From Pseudomonadota bacterium (GTDB lineage: Bacteria; Pseudomonadota; Alphaproteobacteria; Rhizobiales; Beijerinckiaceae): a stretch of DNA of 36,070 nt. The stretch covers positions 1 to 36,070 of the forward strand of contig JAGWRL010000171.1 of NCBI GenBank assembly GCA_028876585.1. Direction: 5' to 3'. The translations under genes and the position numbers were made by a program. The notes beneath the pieces are model-generated. The model saw nothing but the letters and a program-made list of their open reading frames with translations. It was not told the DNA's origin and did not search any database. Of the stretch, positions 1 through 9,893 are shown piece by piece; positions within the stretch are counted from its first letter, which is position 1; every line of letters begins with the position of its first letter.

Positions 1-766
1 CGCCCAGCGACATCGCGGCCGCCATGGCGAGAATCGCGTTGCCTCGCTCTACGGCGGCCAAGCCGTACACTTCGGAAAAATACGGCCCCGCCCACAGACC
101 GCGTTCGGCGAGAATGACAGAATAGCTTACGGCCGTCAGCGGCAGAATCGGCCAAAGCGCCGGGATCGACAACGCGGAGACGATCCCGCGCCACAACCCG
201 GTCGAACCATGTTCATGCAGCGGCGGCGGATCCTTGATCAGAAGATAAATCGCAATCGTCGACGCGGCCGTAGCCGCTGCGATGGCCAGCATGGCCGCGC
301 GCCAACCAATCGCGCTCGCGGCCCAGGCCATCGGCGAGGCGGCAAGCAGGTTGCCCGCGGAGCCCAGGCCCAGCAGCGCGGAACCATACGCGGCAAAACT
401 ATGCGGCGGGTAGACACGGCCGAAGAAGTAGATCGCGCCCATATAGATAGCGCTGCAACCAACGCCGATGAGGGCCATCGCCACATCGAGTTGCCACGCG
501 CTGGTCGCACGCGCGAACAACGTGGAGCCAAGGATCGCAAAGAGCATCAGTCCGGAGACGGAGCGCCTCGGCCCAAGGGTATCGAGCGCCCACCCCACCG
601 GAAATTGCATCGCGACGAAACCAGCGATCCAAAACGCTTGCAAATTGCCGAGCGCCAACGGGTCGAGCCCCAGCTCGCGCGAAAATTCCGGGGCGATCAC
701 CGCGAGGAAGGCGCGATAGAATTGGCTTAGCGCGTAAGCGAAGAGAAAGGTCAGAAATGGCTTCAC
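1..766 (-). CDS. MFS transporter, N-terminal part (runs off window)
   Basis: A minus-strand frame stays open from a GTG at 766 to the window edge and gives about 255 residues with the character of a major facilitator superfamily transporter. Hydrophobic helices alternate with short charged loops. The motif around GWALDTLGPRR, after the second helix, matches the MFS loop 2-3 signature (G-x-x-x-D-x-x-G-x-R-R). A later segment reads RGLWAGPYFSEVYG, typical of the second half of such carriers. The start is the only reasonable one: no ATG lies between this GTG and the in-frame glyA stop at 881-883, and a purine-rich AAGGGGA lies about ten bases upstream. It follows glyA by 114 bases on the same strand, so it may share the sarcosine/serine transcript. 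The substrate cannot be told. The C-terminus is outside the window. Confidence 0.8.
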   Translation of the reverse strand, partial: MKPFLTFLFAYALSQFYRAFLAVIAPEFSRELGLDPLALGNLQAFWIAGFVAMQFPVGWALDTLGPRRSVSGLMLFAILGSTLFARATSAWQLDVAMALIGVGCSAIYMGAIYFFGRVYPPHSFAAYGSALLGLGSAGNLLAASPMAWAASAIGWRAAMLAIAAATAASTIAIYLLIKDPPPLHEHGSTGLWRGIVSALSIPALWPILPLTAVSYSVILAERGLWAGPYFSEVYGLAAVERGNAILAMAAAMSLG

Positions 767-880
767 CGCGGCGCGTCCCCTTCGGGCGCTTGTCGTGCCC
801 GCCGCGCCAATCAGTAAAGCATCACGCTTGGCGCCGCCAGTCCGCGCGCCAACGCGGGAAGCCCACTCGCGTTCCCCACT

Positions 881-2188
881 TCAAAGTTCGGCATAGATTG
901 GAAAGCGCTCCGTCAATGCGCGAACCTTGGCCCGCGTCGCCGCCTCCGCTCCAGCGTTGGCGGCCTCGTCCGCGACCGTCAGGCCCGCCAGCGTCTCCGC
1001 GATCAAAGCGCCAACCTCGCGAAATTCCGCGACGCCAAATCCACGCGTCGTCGCCGCGGGCGCGCCTAAGCGCAAACCGGAGGTGATGGTCGGCTTCTGC
1101 GGATCGAAAGGCACGCCATTCTTGTTGCAGGTGATATGCGCGCGACCGAGCGCCGCCTCCGCGGCCTTGCCGGTCAGCCCCTTGCCGCGCAGATCGACGA
1201 GCAAGAGATGATTGTCGGTGCCGCCGGAAACTATGCTGAAGCCACCGGCTTTCAGCGTGTCCGCCAGCGCACGCGCGTTGTCGACGACCGCCCGGGCATA
1301 AGCGCGGAATGTTGGCTGCAACGCCTCGTGGAAAGCGACCGCCTTGGCGGCGATCGCATGCATAAGCGGACCGCCTTGCAGGCCCGGGAAAACGGCGGAA
1401 TTGATCTTCTTGGCCATAGCTTCGTCATTGGTCAGCACAAGACCTCCGCGCGGCCCGCGCAAAGTCTTGTGCGTCGTCGAGGTGACGACATGCGCATGCG
1501 GAAAGGGCGAGGGATGGGCGCCGCCGGCGACAAGGCCGGCGAAATGCGCCATGTCGACCATGAAATACGCGCCGACAGCGTCGGCGATGGCGCGAAAGCG
1601 TGCGAAATCCCAATGGCGGGAATATCCGGACCCACCGGCGATGATAACTTTCGGCATGTGCTGATGTGCGAGGCTTTCGACCTGGTCCATGTCGATGAGC
1701 TGATCCTCGCGACGCACGCCGTAGCTGACGACCTGAAACCATTTGCCGGACATGTTGGGCGGCGCGCCGTGGGTGAGATGACCGCCCGCGGCGAGGTCCA
1801 GGCCCATGAAGATGTCGCCGGGTTTCATCAACGCGAGGAACACAGCTTGATTGGCTTGACTGCCAGAGTTTGGTTGAACATTGGCGAAGCCGCAATCGAA
1901 CAGCTTGCAGGCGCGTTCGACCGCAAGTGTCTCCGCGAGATCGACGAACTGACAACCCCCGTAGTAGCGGCGACCCGGGTAGCCCTCGGCATATTTGTTA
2001 GTCATCACCGAGCCCTGCGCTTCGAGCACCGCTCGCGAAACGATGTTTTCGGAGGCTATCAACTCGATCTCATCGCGCTGCCGACCGAGTTCGAGCGCGA
2101 TCGCTTTTGCGATCTCCGGATCTCGTTTGGCGAGCGAACCTGTGAAGAAGTCGTCAGTGGCGTCAACCGTTCGCGAAGCGACGTTCAT
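881..2188 (-). CDS. glyA: Serine hydroxymethyltransferase
   Basis: A 435-residue cytoplasmic PLP enzyme that interconverts glycine plus 5,10-methylene-THF and serine plus THF. The family is recognisable throughout: [11 protein letters not shown] near residue 42, the substrate and folate region GGHLTHG near 135-141, D212 and H215 in VDMAHFAGL, and the PLP lysine K241 in [12 protein letters not shown]. Length is normal. I chose ATG at 2188 rather than the longer frame because family homology begins just after it and GGGAAA stands in front. It lies 13 bases after sdaA in the sox cluster. Here it would use both products of the sarcosine oxidase reaction, glycine and methylene-THF, to make serine, which SdaA then deaminates. 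It is probably a pathway-dedicated copy; whether the genome has another housekeeping glyA cannot be seen. Confidence 0.95.
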   Translation of the reverse strand: MNVASRTVDATDDFFTGSLAKRDPEIAKAIALELGRQRDEIELIASENIVSRAVLEAQGSVMTNKYAEGYPGRRYYGGCQFVDLAETLAVERACKLFDCGFANVQPNSGSQANQAVFLALMKPGDIFMGLDLAAGGHLTHGAPPNMSGKWFQVVSYGVRREDQLIDMDQVESLAHQHMPKVIIAGGSGYSRHWDFARFRAIADAVGAYFMVDMAHFAGLVAGGAHPSPFPHAHVVTSTTHKTLRGPRGGLVLTNDEAMAKKINSAVFPGLQGGPLMHAIAAKAVAFHEALQPTFRAYARAVVDNARALADTLKAGGFSIVSGGTDNHLLLVDLRGKGLTGKAAEAALGRAHITCNKNGVPFDPQKPTITSGLRLGAPAATTRGFGVAEFREVGALIAETLAGLTVADEAANAGAEAATRAKVRALTERFPIYAEL

Positions 2189-2201
2189 GGCGTTTCCCTT
2201 T

Positions 2202-3557
2202 TCAGCATTCAACCCAATTGACGGCGAGACCGCCCAGGGAGGTTTCCTTGTATTTGTCGTGCATGTCGGCTCCGGTCTGGCGCATCGTGGCGACGACCTG
2301 ATCGAAGCTGACCTTGTGGGCGCCGTCGCCGTGCAGCGCCAAAGACGCCGCGTTGACGGCCTTGACCGCGCCGAACGCATTGCGTTCGATGCACGGGATT
2401 TGCACGAGCCCGTTCACGGGATCGCATGTCATCCCCAGGTGATGCTCCATCGCAATCTCGGCCGCGTTCTCGATCTGCGCGTTGCTGCCGCCCAAGGCCG
2501 CCGCGAGCCCCGCCGCCGCCATCGAACAGGCGACGCCGACTTCGCCCTGACAACCGACCTCGGCGCCGGAAATCGAGGCGTTCATCTTGAACAGCGCGCC
2601 GATGGCCGTCGCGGTGAGTAGAAAGGTCTCGATCCCTTCGGGTGACGCGCCGGCGCAGAAATCTCGATAATACCTCAGCACGGCCGGCACTACGCCCGCC
2701 GCACCGTTGGTCGGCGCGGTGACCACGCGACCGCCCGCGGCGTTCTCCTCATTGACGGCTATGGCGAAGACGCTGAGGAAATCCACGATTTCATGCGCCG
2801 GGCGATCATTCACGAGACGGTCGGTTGTGAGACGTTGATGAATAGTCGGCGCGCGCCGTTTGACTTTCAGCCCGCCCGGCAATTCGCCGGCAGTCGAGAG
2901 GCCGCGGTCGATACAAGCGAACATGGCGTCGGCGACGCGCCATAAGTTTATGCGCACGTCGTCGAGGCTACGCGAGGCAGCTTCGTTCTCGCGGATCATG
3001 GCGGCGATCGACAGCCCGTGCCGCTCACCGAGGATCAGCAATTCCCGGGCGTTGGAAAACGAATAGGGCGCCGCGCCATGTGCGGCCGGAGGCGCGCCGA
3101 GTTCGTCCTCGCGGATCACGAAGCCGCCGCCGGTAGAGCACCAGCGTTCTTCCCTCAGACAGGCTCCATTCTCCCCAAGAGCCGCGAAGCGCAGCGTATT
3201 GGGATGACGCGGCGGACGAGTCAGCTTGTCGAACTTGAAATCCCGCGCCGCATCAAAATCAATCGATTTGCGTCCGTCCAGGACAAGACGCCGCTCATCA
3301 CGGACGCGGGCGAGCAGAGCCTCCGCGTAATCAGGATCGACGCTCTCCGGCTTTTCGCCTGACAAGCCGAGGATGATGGCGCGGTCCGTCGCATGACCCG
3401 CGCCCGTCCAGGCGAGCGAGCCATAAAGCGTGACTTCAACGCCCGCGATATCCGACAGATCGCCCGCGACAAACGAAACCGCCGCTTTCATCGGCCCGAC
3501 CGTATGCGACGACGACGGGCCGACGCCAATCTTGAAGAGATCGAAAGCGCTGATCAT
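2202..3557 (-). CDS. sdaA: L-serine ammonia-lyase (L-serine dehydratase, iron-sulfur type)
   Basis: A 451-residue single-chain L-serine dehydratase that converts L-serine to pyruvate and ammonia with a [4Fe-4S] cluster. The N-terminus carries the SSSHTVGPM motif (residues 15-23). The catalytic domain contains the three cluster cysteines, C336 (GCQGE), C378 (MTCDP) and C389 (IPCIE). Their spacing of 42 and 11 residues is the spacing I recall for characterised enzymes of this family. The start [19 protein letters not shown] is the conventional one. It lies 15 bases downstream of soxG and 13 bases upstream of glyA, so it is very likely co-transcribed with the sarcosine oxidase genes. In the pathway it drains serine into pyruvate. 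A decayed copy of its first 37 codons sits at 9894-10007. Confidence 0.95.
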   Translation of the reverse strand: MISAFDLFKIGVGPSSSHTVGPMKAAVSFVAGDLSDIAGVEVTLYGSLAWTGAGHATDRAIILGLSGEKPESVDPDYAEALLARVRDERRLVLDGRKSIDFDAARDFKFDKLTRPPRHPNTLRFAALGENGACLREERWCSTGGGFVIREDELGAPPAAHGAAPYSFSNARELLILGERHGLSIAAMIRENEAASRSLDDVRINLWRVADAMFACIDRGLSTAGELPGGLKVKRRAPTIHQRLTTDRLVNDRPAHEIVDFLSVFAIAVNEENAAGGRVVTAPTNGAAGVVPAVLRYYRDFCAGASPEGIETFLLTATAIGALFKMNASISGAEVGCQGEVGVACSMAAAGLAAALGGSNAQIENAAEIAMEHHLGMTCDPVNGLVQIPCIERNAFGAVKAVNAASLALHGDGAHKVSFDQVVATMRQTGADMHDKYKETSLGGLAVNWVEC

Positions 3558-3572
3558 CGCGAGGCTACCAAG

Positions 3573-4139
3573 TCAGAGCGAGGCATTGTCGTCGCGCGCG
3601 GCTTCGAGCAGCGCCCTGACATAGGGGGCAAAGGACCGCCAGACTTCGACGCGAAAGCTCTCCGACTGCTGCCTCCACAATATAATTTCGGTCTTTTCGA
3701 ATATCGTTCGCGTGACGGCGCCCACGGGGAAGGCGGCGAGAGAGAGATCCAGCGGCACGCCCGCGTTGAGAAGCCGTTCCGCGCCCTTCCCCTCGACAGT
3801 CAGCGCGGTTTGACGATGCGAGATGTCGACGAGCGAATGGTGGACGTCGCCGAGCGCGGCTTCCAGTTTCGCGATACGAGCGGCGCTCTCCGCCTCGGGC
3901 GCGATCAGCAGCCATTCGTCGGGACCGAGCCAGAGCGCCGCGCGGTCGCCGACAGCGTTCGACCTGCACGGAATCGTCGGGATCGCGACGCCGAAAGCTT
4001 CGCCCGCCTTCGCGACAGCATCCGCGCCGCGCAGCAACAATCGGGTCGCGGCGGAGGCCGCCGTCAATTCGACTCCGGCGACGGGCGTTGGCGAGAGACC
4101 GCAGATCGGCGCCTCACGCGCCTGGGAAAGATCAAGCAT
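3573..4139 (-). CDS. soxG: Sarcosine oxidase gamma subunit
   Basis: A 188-residue protein resembling the gamma subunit of heterotetrameric sarcosine oxidase, a fold related to the folate-binding GcvT domain. Recognisable stretches are GPDEWLLIAPE in the middle and the DISHRQTALTVEGKGAERLLN segment that follows. The start ATG at 4139 overlaps the 3' end of soxA by eight bases (4132-4139), as is usual for soxAG pairs, so translation is probably coupled. A longer in-frame extension to 4247 lies wholly within soxA and is rejected. The subunit is structural: it completes the alpha-beta-gamma-delta complex in the cytoplasm and carries no cofactor. Identification rests on position plus these conserved segments. 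Confidence 0.92.
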   Translation of the reverse strand: MLDLSQAREAPICGLSPTPVAGVELTAASAATRLLLRGADAVAKAGEAFGVAIPTIPCRSNAVGDRAALWLGPDEWLLIAPEAESAARIAKLEAALGDVHHSLVDISHRQTALTVEGKGAERLLNAGVPLDLSLAAFPVGAVTRTIFEKTEIILWRQQSESFRVEVWRSFAPYVRALLEAARDDNASL

Positions 4140-7125
4140 CGAGGCGCGCTCCCTTGGGATCGAAGAAGATGGGTTCGACGACTTTGACGGCGATCGGTCC
4201 GCTCGCCATCGGCGCGAACAGGGTTTCGCCGATCCGCGCGCGGCCATTCGCGATCATCGCCAAAGCGATCGATCGGCCGAGCGTCGCGCTGTCATAGGCC
4301 GAGGTGACATGGCCGAGGGCGGGCGTCCCCCGCTTGGGGGCGGCTTCCGCCGTGATCTGCGCGCCCTCTTCGAGGACCGTGGCGGGATCATCGGTCAGTA
4401 GACCTATGAGTTGCTTGCGATTGGGCGCGACGAGGTCGGGACGGCGCAGCGAACGCTTGCCGACGAAATCGCGTTTCGCCTTGCCGATCGCCCAGTCAAG
4501 CCCGAGGTCCGACGGGGTGACCGTGCCGTCGGTTTCCTGACCGACGATGATGTAACCCTTCTCGGCGCGCAACACGTGCATCGTCTCGGTGCCGTAGGGC
4601 GTGAGGCCGTGCGGCTTGCCGGCCGCGAGGATCGCGTCCCAAACGGCGGGGCCGAAATCGGCGGGGACATTGACCTCGAAGCCGAGTTCGCCGGTGAAGC
4701 TGACGCGGAACAACCGCGTCGGCACGCCGCAAATTGCGCCCTCGCGCAGGCTCATATGCGGCATGGCGGCGGCGGACAAGTCGATGCCCGCGACCAACGG
4801 CGCGAGGATTTCGCGCGCCTTCGGGCCCTGCACCGCGATCACGGCCCATTGCTCCGTCGTCGACGTCAACCAAACTTTCAGGTCGGGGAATTCCGTCTGC
4901 AAATAGTCTTCCATATGGGCGAGCACACGCGGCGCGCCGCCCGTTGTTGTCGTCACGTGAAAGCGATCGCTCGCCATGCGGCCGATGACGCCGTCGTCGA
5001 TGACGAAACCGGCTTCGTTCAGCATCAAGCCATATCGGCAACGCCCCACGCCGAGTTTGGCCCAGGGGTTGGTATAGAGCCTCTCCATGAACTCGGCGGC
5101 GTCGCGACCCACCACTTCGATTTTCCCGAGCGTCGTCGCGTCGAAAGCGCCAGCGCCGTTGCGTACCGCCAGACATTCGCGATTGACCGAAGCGTGCATG
5201 GATTCGCCTGATTTTGGGAAATACCAGGCCCGCTTCCACTGCCCGACGTCCTCGAACACGGCCCCCAAAGCTTCGGCCTTCGCGTGCATCGGCGTGCGGC
5301 GGATGGGATCGAAGAGATCGCCGCGCGAAAGGCCGGCGAAAGTGCCGAACGTGACCGGGGTGAACGGCGGGCGAAAAGTCGTCAAGCCAACTTCGGGAAT
5401 CGATTTATCAAGAACGCTTGCGGCGATCGCGAGGCCGTTCATATTCGATGTCTTACCCTGGTCGGTCGCCATGCCAGTGGTGGTGTAGCGCTTGATGTGC
5501 TCGATCGAGCGCATGCCCTCTCGAACGGCGAGCTTGATGTCCTTGGCGGTGACGTCGTTCTGGAAATCGACGAACGCCTTGACCCTTTGGGGATCGCGGG
5601 TATGTGGCGTCGCGCCGTGGAAGCCGCCGGAGGCCGCGACGGCGTCCGAGACCGTGAAGACGCGTTCGCTGCGCGTCCCCGCCGCCAAAGCGCCCGCACG
5701 ATGACCTTCAGCGAGTGCGGCGGCGAGTTCGAACACGCCGTTGCAGGCGCCGGCGGATCTCTCAGCCTGCGCGGAAACGCCTGGGATATATATTTGACGC
5801 GCGACGTCGAAGCTCAGTTTGCCGCGCGATTGCGAGAAAAGATGCACCGCGGGCGTCCAACCGCCCGCCATGAGGACTAAATCGCAGGCGACGGTCGGGC
5901 CGGGTTTGGTTGAGCCATCGACGCCCACGGCGCAAAAACTCACGCCGCTGACGCGCGCGCGGCCGGATACGCCGGATACCGACGTCGCGAATTGTATTGG
6001 CAGCCCGGCGGCCCTCGCGAGCGATAGACCCGGCCCTTCGGGGGAACGTCGGATGTCGGCGATCGCGACGATCTTGACGCCGGCTCCATGCAGATCGAGC
6101 GCCGCTGAATACCCCGTGTCGTCGGCGGCGAACACGACCGCCCGTTCGCCGGGCTTGGCGCCATAGCGATTGAGGTAGGTGCGTGCGGCCGAGGCGAGCA
6201 TGACGCCCGGCCTATCATTGTCGGGAAACACGAGCGGGCGTTCGGTCGCGCCCGCGGCGAGAACGACCTGCTTCGCCCGAACCTTCCAAAGCCGTTCACG
6301 CGGCGCGCGAGCGTCGGGTGCGGCGATGTGCTCGGTCACGCGTTCGGCGAGCCCCAGGAAATTCTGCGCGTAATAACCAAAAGCCTGGGTGCGCGGCAGC
6401 AACGTGACGTTCGCGTTTGCCTTCAGCCGCGCCATCGCCGCGGCGACCCAGTCGCTCGCGGACACGCCATCGATCTTCGCCGCGGCTTCATCGAGCAGCC
6501 CGCCCCCCATCTCCGCCTGTTCGTCGGCGAGGATCACGCGCGCGCCAGTGTCCGCGGCGGCAAGGGCCGCGGCCAACCCGGCCGCGCCGGCTCCCACAAC
6601 GAGCACGTCGCAGAACGCGTAGTGCTGCGCGTAATGGTCGGGGTCAGGTGCGCTTGGCGCGACGCCCAGGCCGGCCGAGCGACGGATGATGGGCTCGTAG
6701 ATCGACTTCCACGCCGCCGCCGGCGCCATGAAAGTCTTGTAGTAGAAGCCGGAGCTGAAGAGCCCCGCGGGAACGAAGTCGTTGACGACGCCGACATCGA
6801 AGGCGAGCGAGGGCCAGCGGTTCTGGCTTCGCGCGACGAGGCCATCGTAAAGCTCGACTTGCGTCGCGCGCAGATTCGGGGCGGTGCGTCCGGCTCCGCG
6901 GTCGACATCAACCAGCGCGTTCGGCTCCTCGGCGCCGGCGGCGAGGAAACCGCGCGGACGATGATATTTGAACGAGCGGCCGACGAGATGGACGCCATTG
7001 GCGATCAAGGCCGCGGCCAGCGTGTCGCCGCGATACCCTCGATAGCTCTTGCCGTCGAAAATGAAGTTGATCGGCGTGGCGCGATCGATTCGGCCGCCTT
7101 GGGTCGTGCGCAGGGACGGGCTCAT
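4132..7125 (-). CDS. soxA: Sarcosine oxidase alpha subunit
   Basis: A 997-residue subunit that carries the NAD-binding and tetrahydrofolate-binding parts of heterotetrameric sarcosine oxidase. In order it has an N-terminal 2Fe-2S-like fold without cluster cysteines (about 18-75, with GDTLAAALIANGV), a dinucleotide-binding domain starting at [18 protein letters not shown] (about 172-200), and a C-terminal GcvT-like domain (about 600-990, with GRMASDRFHVTTTTGG and TSAYDSATLGRSIALAM). Sarcosine plus THF and O2 yields glycine, methylene-THF and H2O2. ATG 7125 has a strong GGAGGGAA upstream and overlaps the soxD stop in an ATGA. The 31-residue extension to 7218 falls inside soxD and is rejected. 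Length is normal for the family. Confidence 0.95.
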   Translation of the reverse strand: MSPSLRTTQGGRIDRATPINFIFDGKSYRGYRGDTLAAALIANGVHLVGRSFKYHRPRGFLAAGAEEPNALVDVDRGAGRTAPNLRATQVELYDGLVARSQNRWPSLAFDVGVVNDFVPAGLFSSGFYYKTFMAPAAAWKSIYEPIIRRSAGLGVAPSAPDPDHYAQHYAFCDVLVVGAGAAGLAAALAAADTGARVILADEQAEMGGGLLDEAAAKIDGVSASDWVAAAMARLKANANVTLLPRTQAFGYYAQNFLGLAERVTEHIAAPDARAPRERLWKVRAKQVVLAAGATERPLVFPDNDRPGVMLASAARTYLNRYGAKPGERAVVFAADDTGYSAALDLHGAGVKIVAIADIRRSPEGPGLSLARAAGLPIQFATSVSGVSGRARVSGVSFCAVGVDGSTKPGPTVACDLVLMAGGWTPAVHLFSQSRGKLSFDVARQIYIPGVSAQAERSAGACNGVFELAAALAEGHRAGALAAGTRSERVFTVSDAVAASGGFHGATPHTRDPQRVKAFVDFQNDVTAKDIKLAVREGMRSIEHIKRYTTTGMATDQGKTSNMNGLAIAASVLDKSIPEVGLTTFRPPFTPVTFGTFAGLSRGDLFDPIRRTPMHAKAEALGAVFEDVGQWKRAWYFPKSGESMHASVNRECLAVRNGAGAFDATTLGKIEVVGRDAAEFMERLYTNPWAKLGVGRCRYGLMLNEAGFVIDDGVIGRMASDRFHVTTTTGGAPRVLAHMEDYLQTEFPDLKVWLTSTTEQWAVIAVQGPKAREILAPLVAGIDLSAAAMPHMSLREGAICGVPTRLFRVSFTGELGFEVNVPADFGPAVWDAILAAGKPHGLTPYGTETMHVLRAEKGYIIVGQETDGTVTPSDLGLDWAIGKAKRDFVGKRSLRRPDLVAPNRKQLIGLLTDDPATVLEEGAQITAEAAPKRGTPALGHVTSAYDSATLGRSIALAMIANGRARIGETLFAPMASGPIAVKVVEPIFFDPKGARLDA

Positions 7126-7406
7126 CGGGTTCCCTCCGGACGCGGCTCGCCCGCTTTGTAGGTGCATTCGATCTTGTCGGTCACGGTGTCGCGCACGCTG
7201 TTGAAGATGCGGCCGCAACCGTTGGCGTGACGCCAGCGCTCGGCGTGAAGTCCTTTAGGATTGGCGCGGAAATAGAGGTGCTTCGCCCAATCCTCGTCGG
7301 AGATCGTCTCGGGATCGGCGGCGCGAACGACATGCGCCTGGCCCGCGTAGCGGAACTCCAACTCGGGCCGATCCATTTCGCAATAGGGACAATGAATGAG
7401 CAACAT
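7122..7406 (-). CDS. soxD: Sarcosine oxidase delta subunit
   Basis: A 94-residue protein beginning MLLIHCPYCEMDRPELEF, the characteristic start of the small zinc-binding delta subunit of heterotetrameric sarcosine oxidase. The zinc ligands are visible as C6 and C9 (CPYC) and the later H60 and C64 (RHANGCGRIFN). It lies between soxB (nine-base gap) and soxA (four-base overlap), the standard soxBDAG order. The role is structural within the cytoplasmic tetramer. Length and residue pattern are typical and nothing is missing. Confidence 0.95.
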   Translation of the reverse strand: MLLIHCPYCEMDRPELEFRYAGQAHVVRAADPETISDEDWAKHLYFRANPKGLHAERWRHANGCGRIFNSVRDTVTDKIECTYKAGEPRPEGTR

Positions 7407-7415
7407 GGCGTGACC

Positions 7416-8663
7416 TCAGTGCGCGACGGCGGCGGCGGCGGCTTCGTCGATCAGACGGCCAGTGCGGAACCGATCCAGGGTGAAGGGGGCGGCGATGGGA
7501 TGCGGCTCGCCCGTGGCGACCGTATGCGCGAACACATGGCCCGATCCTGGTGTCGCCTTGAAGCCGCCGGTGCCCCAGCCGCAATTGACGAACAGTCCGG
7601 GCGCCGGCGTTTTGCCGATGATCGGCGAACGGTCGGGCGTGACGTCGACGATGCCGCCCCAGTTCCGCAACATGCGCAGGCGACGCACCACCGGGAACAG
7701 TTCACAGATGGCGTCGAGCGTGTGGCTCGCGATGTGCAAACCGCCAGTCTGCGAATAGGATGTGTAGGCGTCGGTGCCCGCGCCAATCACCATCTCGCCC
7801 TTGTCGGACTGCGACATGTAGGCGTGAATGGTGTTGGACATCACCACGCAGGGCATGATCGGCTTGACCGGCTCCGAGACGAGCGCCTGAAGGGGATAGC
7901 TCTCCAGCGGCATCTGAACGTCCGCCATGCCCATGACGACGCTCGTGTGGCCAGCGGCGGCGACGCCGATTTTCTTGGCGCTGATGACGCCGCGCGTCGT
8001 CTCCAGGCCCGTGACGGCGCCGTCCGGGCCGCGCCGTATCGCCTTGACTTCGCAATTCTGGATAATGTCGACCCCTAGAGCCGAGGCCGCGCGAGCGTAG
8101 CCCCAGGCCACCGCGTCATGTCGGGCGGCGCCGCCGCGCCGTTGCAACGCCGCGCCGACGATGGGATAGCGCGTCTTGCCAATGTTTAGGATCGGGCAGA
8201 ACGCCTTCGCATCCTCGGCGGAAAGCCATTCGTTGTCGATGCCCGCAAGGCGATTGGCGTGAACATGCCGTTTGAACACCTGCACGTCGTGGACATTATG
8301 CGCCAGCATCATCACGCCGCGCGGCGAATACATCACGTTGTAATTGAGATCCTGGCTGAGACCCTCCCAGAGTTGCATCGCGTGTTCGTAAAGCGCCTCC
8401 GACTCCTCCCAGAGATAATTGGAGCGGATAATGGTGGTGTTGCGCCCGGTGTTGCCGCCGCCCAACCAACCTTTTTCGACGACCGCGATGTTCCTAAGTC
8501 CATGTTCCTTGGCCATATAATAAGCGGTCGCGAGCCCATGTCCGCCCGCGCCGACGATAATGGCGTCATAGCTTGCTTTGGGCTCCGGCGAACGCCATTG
8601 CTCGGGCCATCCCGTATTGCCGGCGAAAGCCTGGCGAAGCAGGTTCACAAACGAAAAGCGCAT
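7416..8663 (-). CDS. soxB: Sarcosine oxidase beta subunit
   Basis: A 415-residue flavoprotein subunit that oxidises sarcosine. The Rossmann FAD motif YDAIIVGAGGHGLATAYYMA lies at about 32-51. The segment RRGGAARHDAVAWGYA contains H182, which by family knowledge corresponds to the histidine that binds FMN covalently in this enzyme class. GIVDVTPDRSPIIGKT near the C-terminus is the conserved DAO-family tail. The start MRFSFVNLLRQAFAG at 8663 is the standard N-terminus; the longer frame to 8792 adds 43 arginine-rich residues with no similarity. It is the first gene of soxBDAG-sdaA-glyA. The 150-base gap upstream, up to the regulator stop at 8814, should contain the promoter. Confidence 0.95.
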   Translation of the reverse strand: MRFSFVNLLRQAFAGNTGWPEQWRSPEPKASYDAIIVGAGGHGLATAYYMAKEHGLRNIAVVEKGWLGGGNTGRNTTIIRSNYLWEESEALYEHAMQLWEGLSQDLNYNVMYSPRGVMMLAHNVHDVQVFKRHVHANRLAGIDNEWLSAEDAKAFCPILNIGKTRYPIVGAALQRRGGAARHDAVAWGYARAASALGVDIIQNCEVKAIRRGPDGAVTGLETTRGVISAKKIGVAAAGHTSVVMGMADVQMPLESYPLQALVSEPVKPIMPCVVMSNTIHAYMSQSDKGEMVIGAGTDAYTSYSQTGGLHIASHTLDAICELFPVVRRLRMLRNWGGIVDVTPDRSPIIGKTPAPGLFVNCGWGTGGFKATPGSGHVFAHTVATGEPHPIAAPFTLDRFRTGRLIDEAAAAAVAH

Positions 8664-8813
8664 GGCGTGTCCTCGACCTTGATTGCAAGCATGACGCATG
8701 GACCCGATCCGATGCGAGTAGAATCGCGCCATTTCGCGAGGACGATATCGCTGGCGGTCTCGACTTCGCGCGGCGCCGAACCCGCTCCGCATGTTTCCTG
8801 CGCTAAGGTCGCC
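8664..8813 (-). promoter_or_regulatory. Probable sox operon promoter region
   Basis: A 150-base gap between the regulator stop and the soxB start, read on the minus strand. It is the only sizeable gap ahead of the six-gene sox-sda-gly run, so the promoter and the regulator binding site most likely lie here. I could not assign a convincing -35/-10 pair or an operator by eye. Confidence 0.35.
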
Positions 8814-9875
8814 CTATAGCGTCCGCCAATCAGACATGCTCCGGTGCGAGCCCCCCTCGATCGAAGGCGGTCGCTTGCGCCAGTTCGACGGCGAGCGTCC
8901 GAGCATTTTTCGGAACTCGCGGCTGAAATGCGCCCCGTCGACGAATCCCGTTTGTGTCGCGATGTCGGCCACCGGGCGTTCGGTTCGCTCCAACATCCAG
9001 CGGCCAGCCTCCAGTCGCATCCCTCGATAGGTCGCCGAGGGACCTCGACCGAGTTCGGCGCGGAATAGTCGGTCGAGCTGACGAACGCTGGCGCCGACGC
9101 GGTCGGCGATATCGGCGATGGGCAGCGGATCGGCGATGTTTTGTTCCATTAGCAGCGTCGCGCGGCGCACTCGGGCGTCCGATCCGCTGGGCACGCCGGG
9201 GGGCGCTGGTTGCGTGGTGGTCGCCGCGCGTGGGTTGTCGAACAAGAGAACGTTGAGGCTCTTGCGAGCCGCCGCATGCGCGACATGCTTGTCGACCAGC
9301 GTCGCCGCGAGATCCGCGGCGCCCGCGCCCCCGGAACAGGTGACGCGATCGCCATCGATCAGAAAGATGCGATCCGAAACCGGAACGACATCGTCGAATT
9401 CCTCGGCGAGATCGTGATGATGGTACCAGCTCACGCAGCAGCGTCGGCCGTGCATGAGGCCTGCTCGCGCGAGAATGAACGATCCCGTGCAGATGCCGAC
9501 GAGGGTGACGCCTTTCGCGGCGGCGTCGCGCAAATACGCCTCGGCGGATGCATCGATCTGCGAGCCCTGATGCAGCAGTCCGCCAACGACCACGACATAG
9601 TCGAAGCCCTTGGGGTCCAGCAATCCGCTTTGCGGTTGAATCTCAAGGCCGCAACTGGCGCGCAGCGGCTGCCCCGTCGACGACATGACTGTCCAGCTGC
9701 AATGGATGGGTCGCGAGCCGTCCCCCTCGTCCGCCGCGAGACGCAACGTGTCCACGAACACCGAGAAAGCGGTCAGCGTGAAATGATTGGCGAGAACGAA
9801 CCCGACGCGCAACCGCGCATTGGATGCAGCGGCGGCAGTGGATGATCTTTTCAATCCGCGAACCAATGCAGCCAT
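8814..9875 (-). CDS. GlxA-family transcriptional regulator (DJ-1/PfpI plus AraC HTH)
   Basis: A 353-residue AraC-type activator. Residues about 20-190 form a DJ-1/PfpI glutaminase-like domain (LRVGFVLANHFTLTAFSVFVDTLRLA, then GFDYVVVVGGLL and VGICTGSFILARAG with a nucleophile-elbow-like cysteine). Residues about 240-335 form the double helix-turn-helix (ADIADRVGASVRQLDRLFRA, then ATQTGFVDGAHFSREFRKMLGRSPS). Relatives such as GbdR and SouR control betaine and sarcosine catabolism, so with its position directly upstream of soxB the likely job is sarcosine- or glycine-betaine-responsive activation of sox. The annotated ATG has a GAGGGG directly against it, which is poor spacing; a TTG three codons in (about 9866) would be better spaced. 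Neither choice affects the domains. Confidence 0.88.
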   Translation of the reverse strand: MAALVRGLKRSSTAAAASNARLRVGFVLANHFTLTAFSVFVDTLRLAADEGDGSRPIHCSWTVMSSTGQPLRASCGLEIQPQSGLLDPKGFDYVVVVGGLLHQGSQIDASAEAYLRDAAAKGVTLVGICTGSFILARAGLMHGRRCCVSWYHHHDLAEEFDDVVPVSDRIFLIDGDRVTCSGGAGAADLAATLVDKHVAHAAARKSLNVLLFDNPRAATTTQPAPPGVPSGSDARVRRATLLMEQNIADPLPIADIADRVGASVRQLDRLFRAELGRGPSATYRGMRLEAGRWMLERTERPVADIATQTGFVDGAHFSREFRKMLGRSPSNWRKRPPSIEGGSHRSMSDWRTL

Positions 9876-9893
9876 CCCCTCGAAGCGTGCGGC

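Noticed and set aside
1136..2221. A 361-codon plus-strand frame opposite glyA
   Set aside because: It shows no family features and glyA is certain on the other strand.
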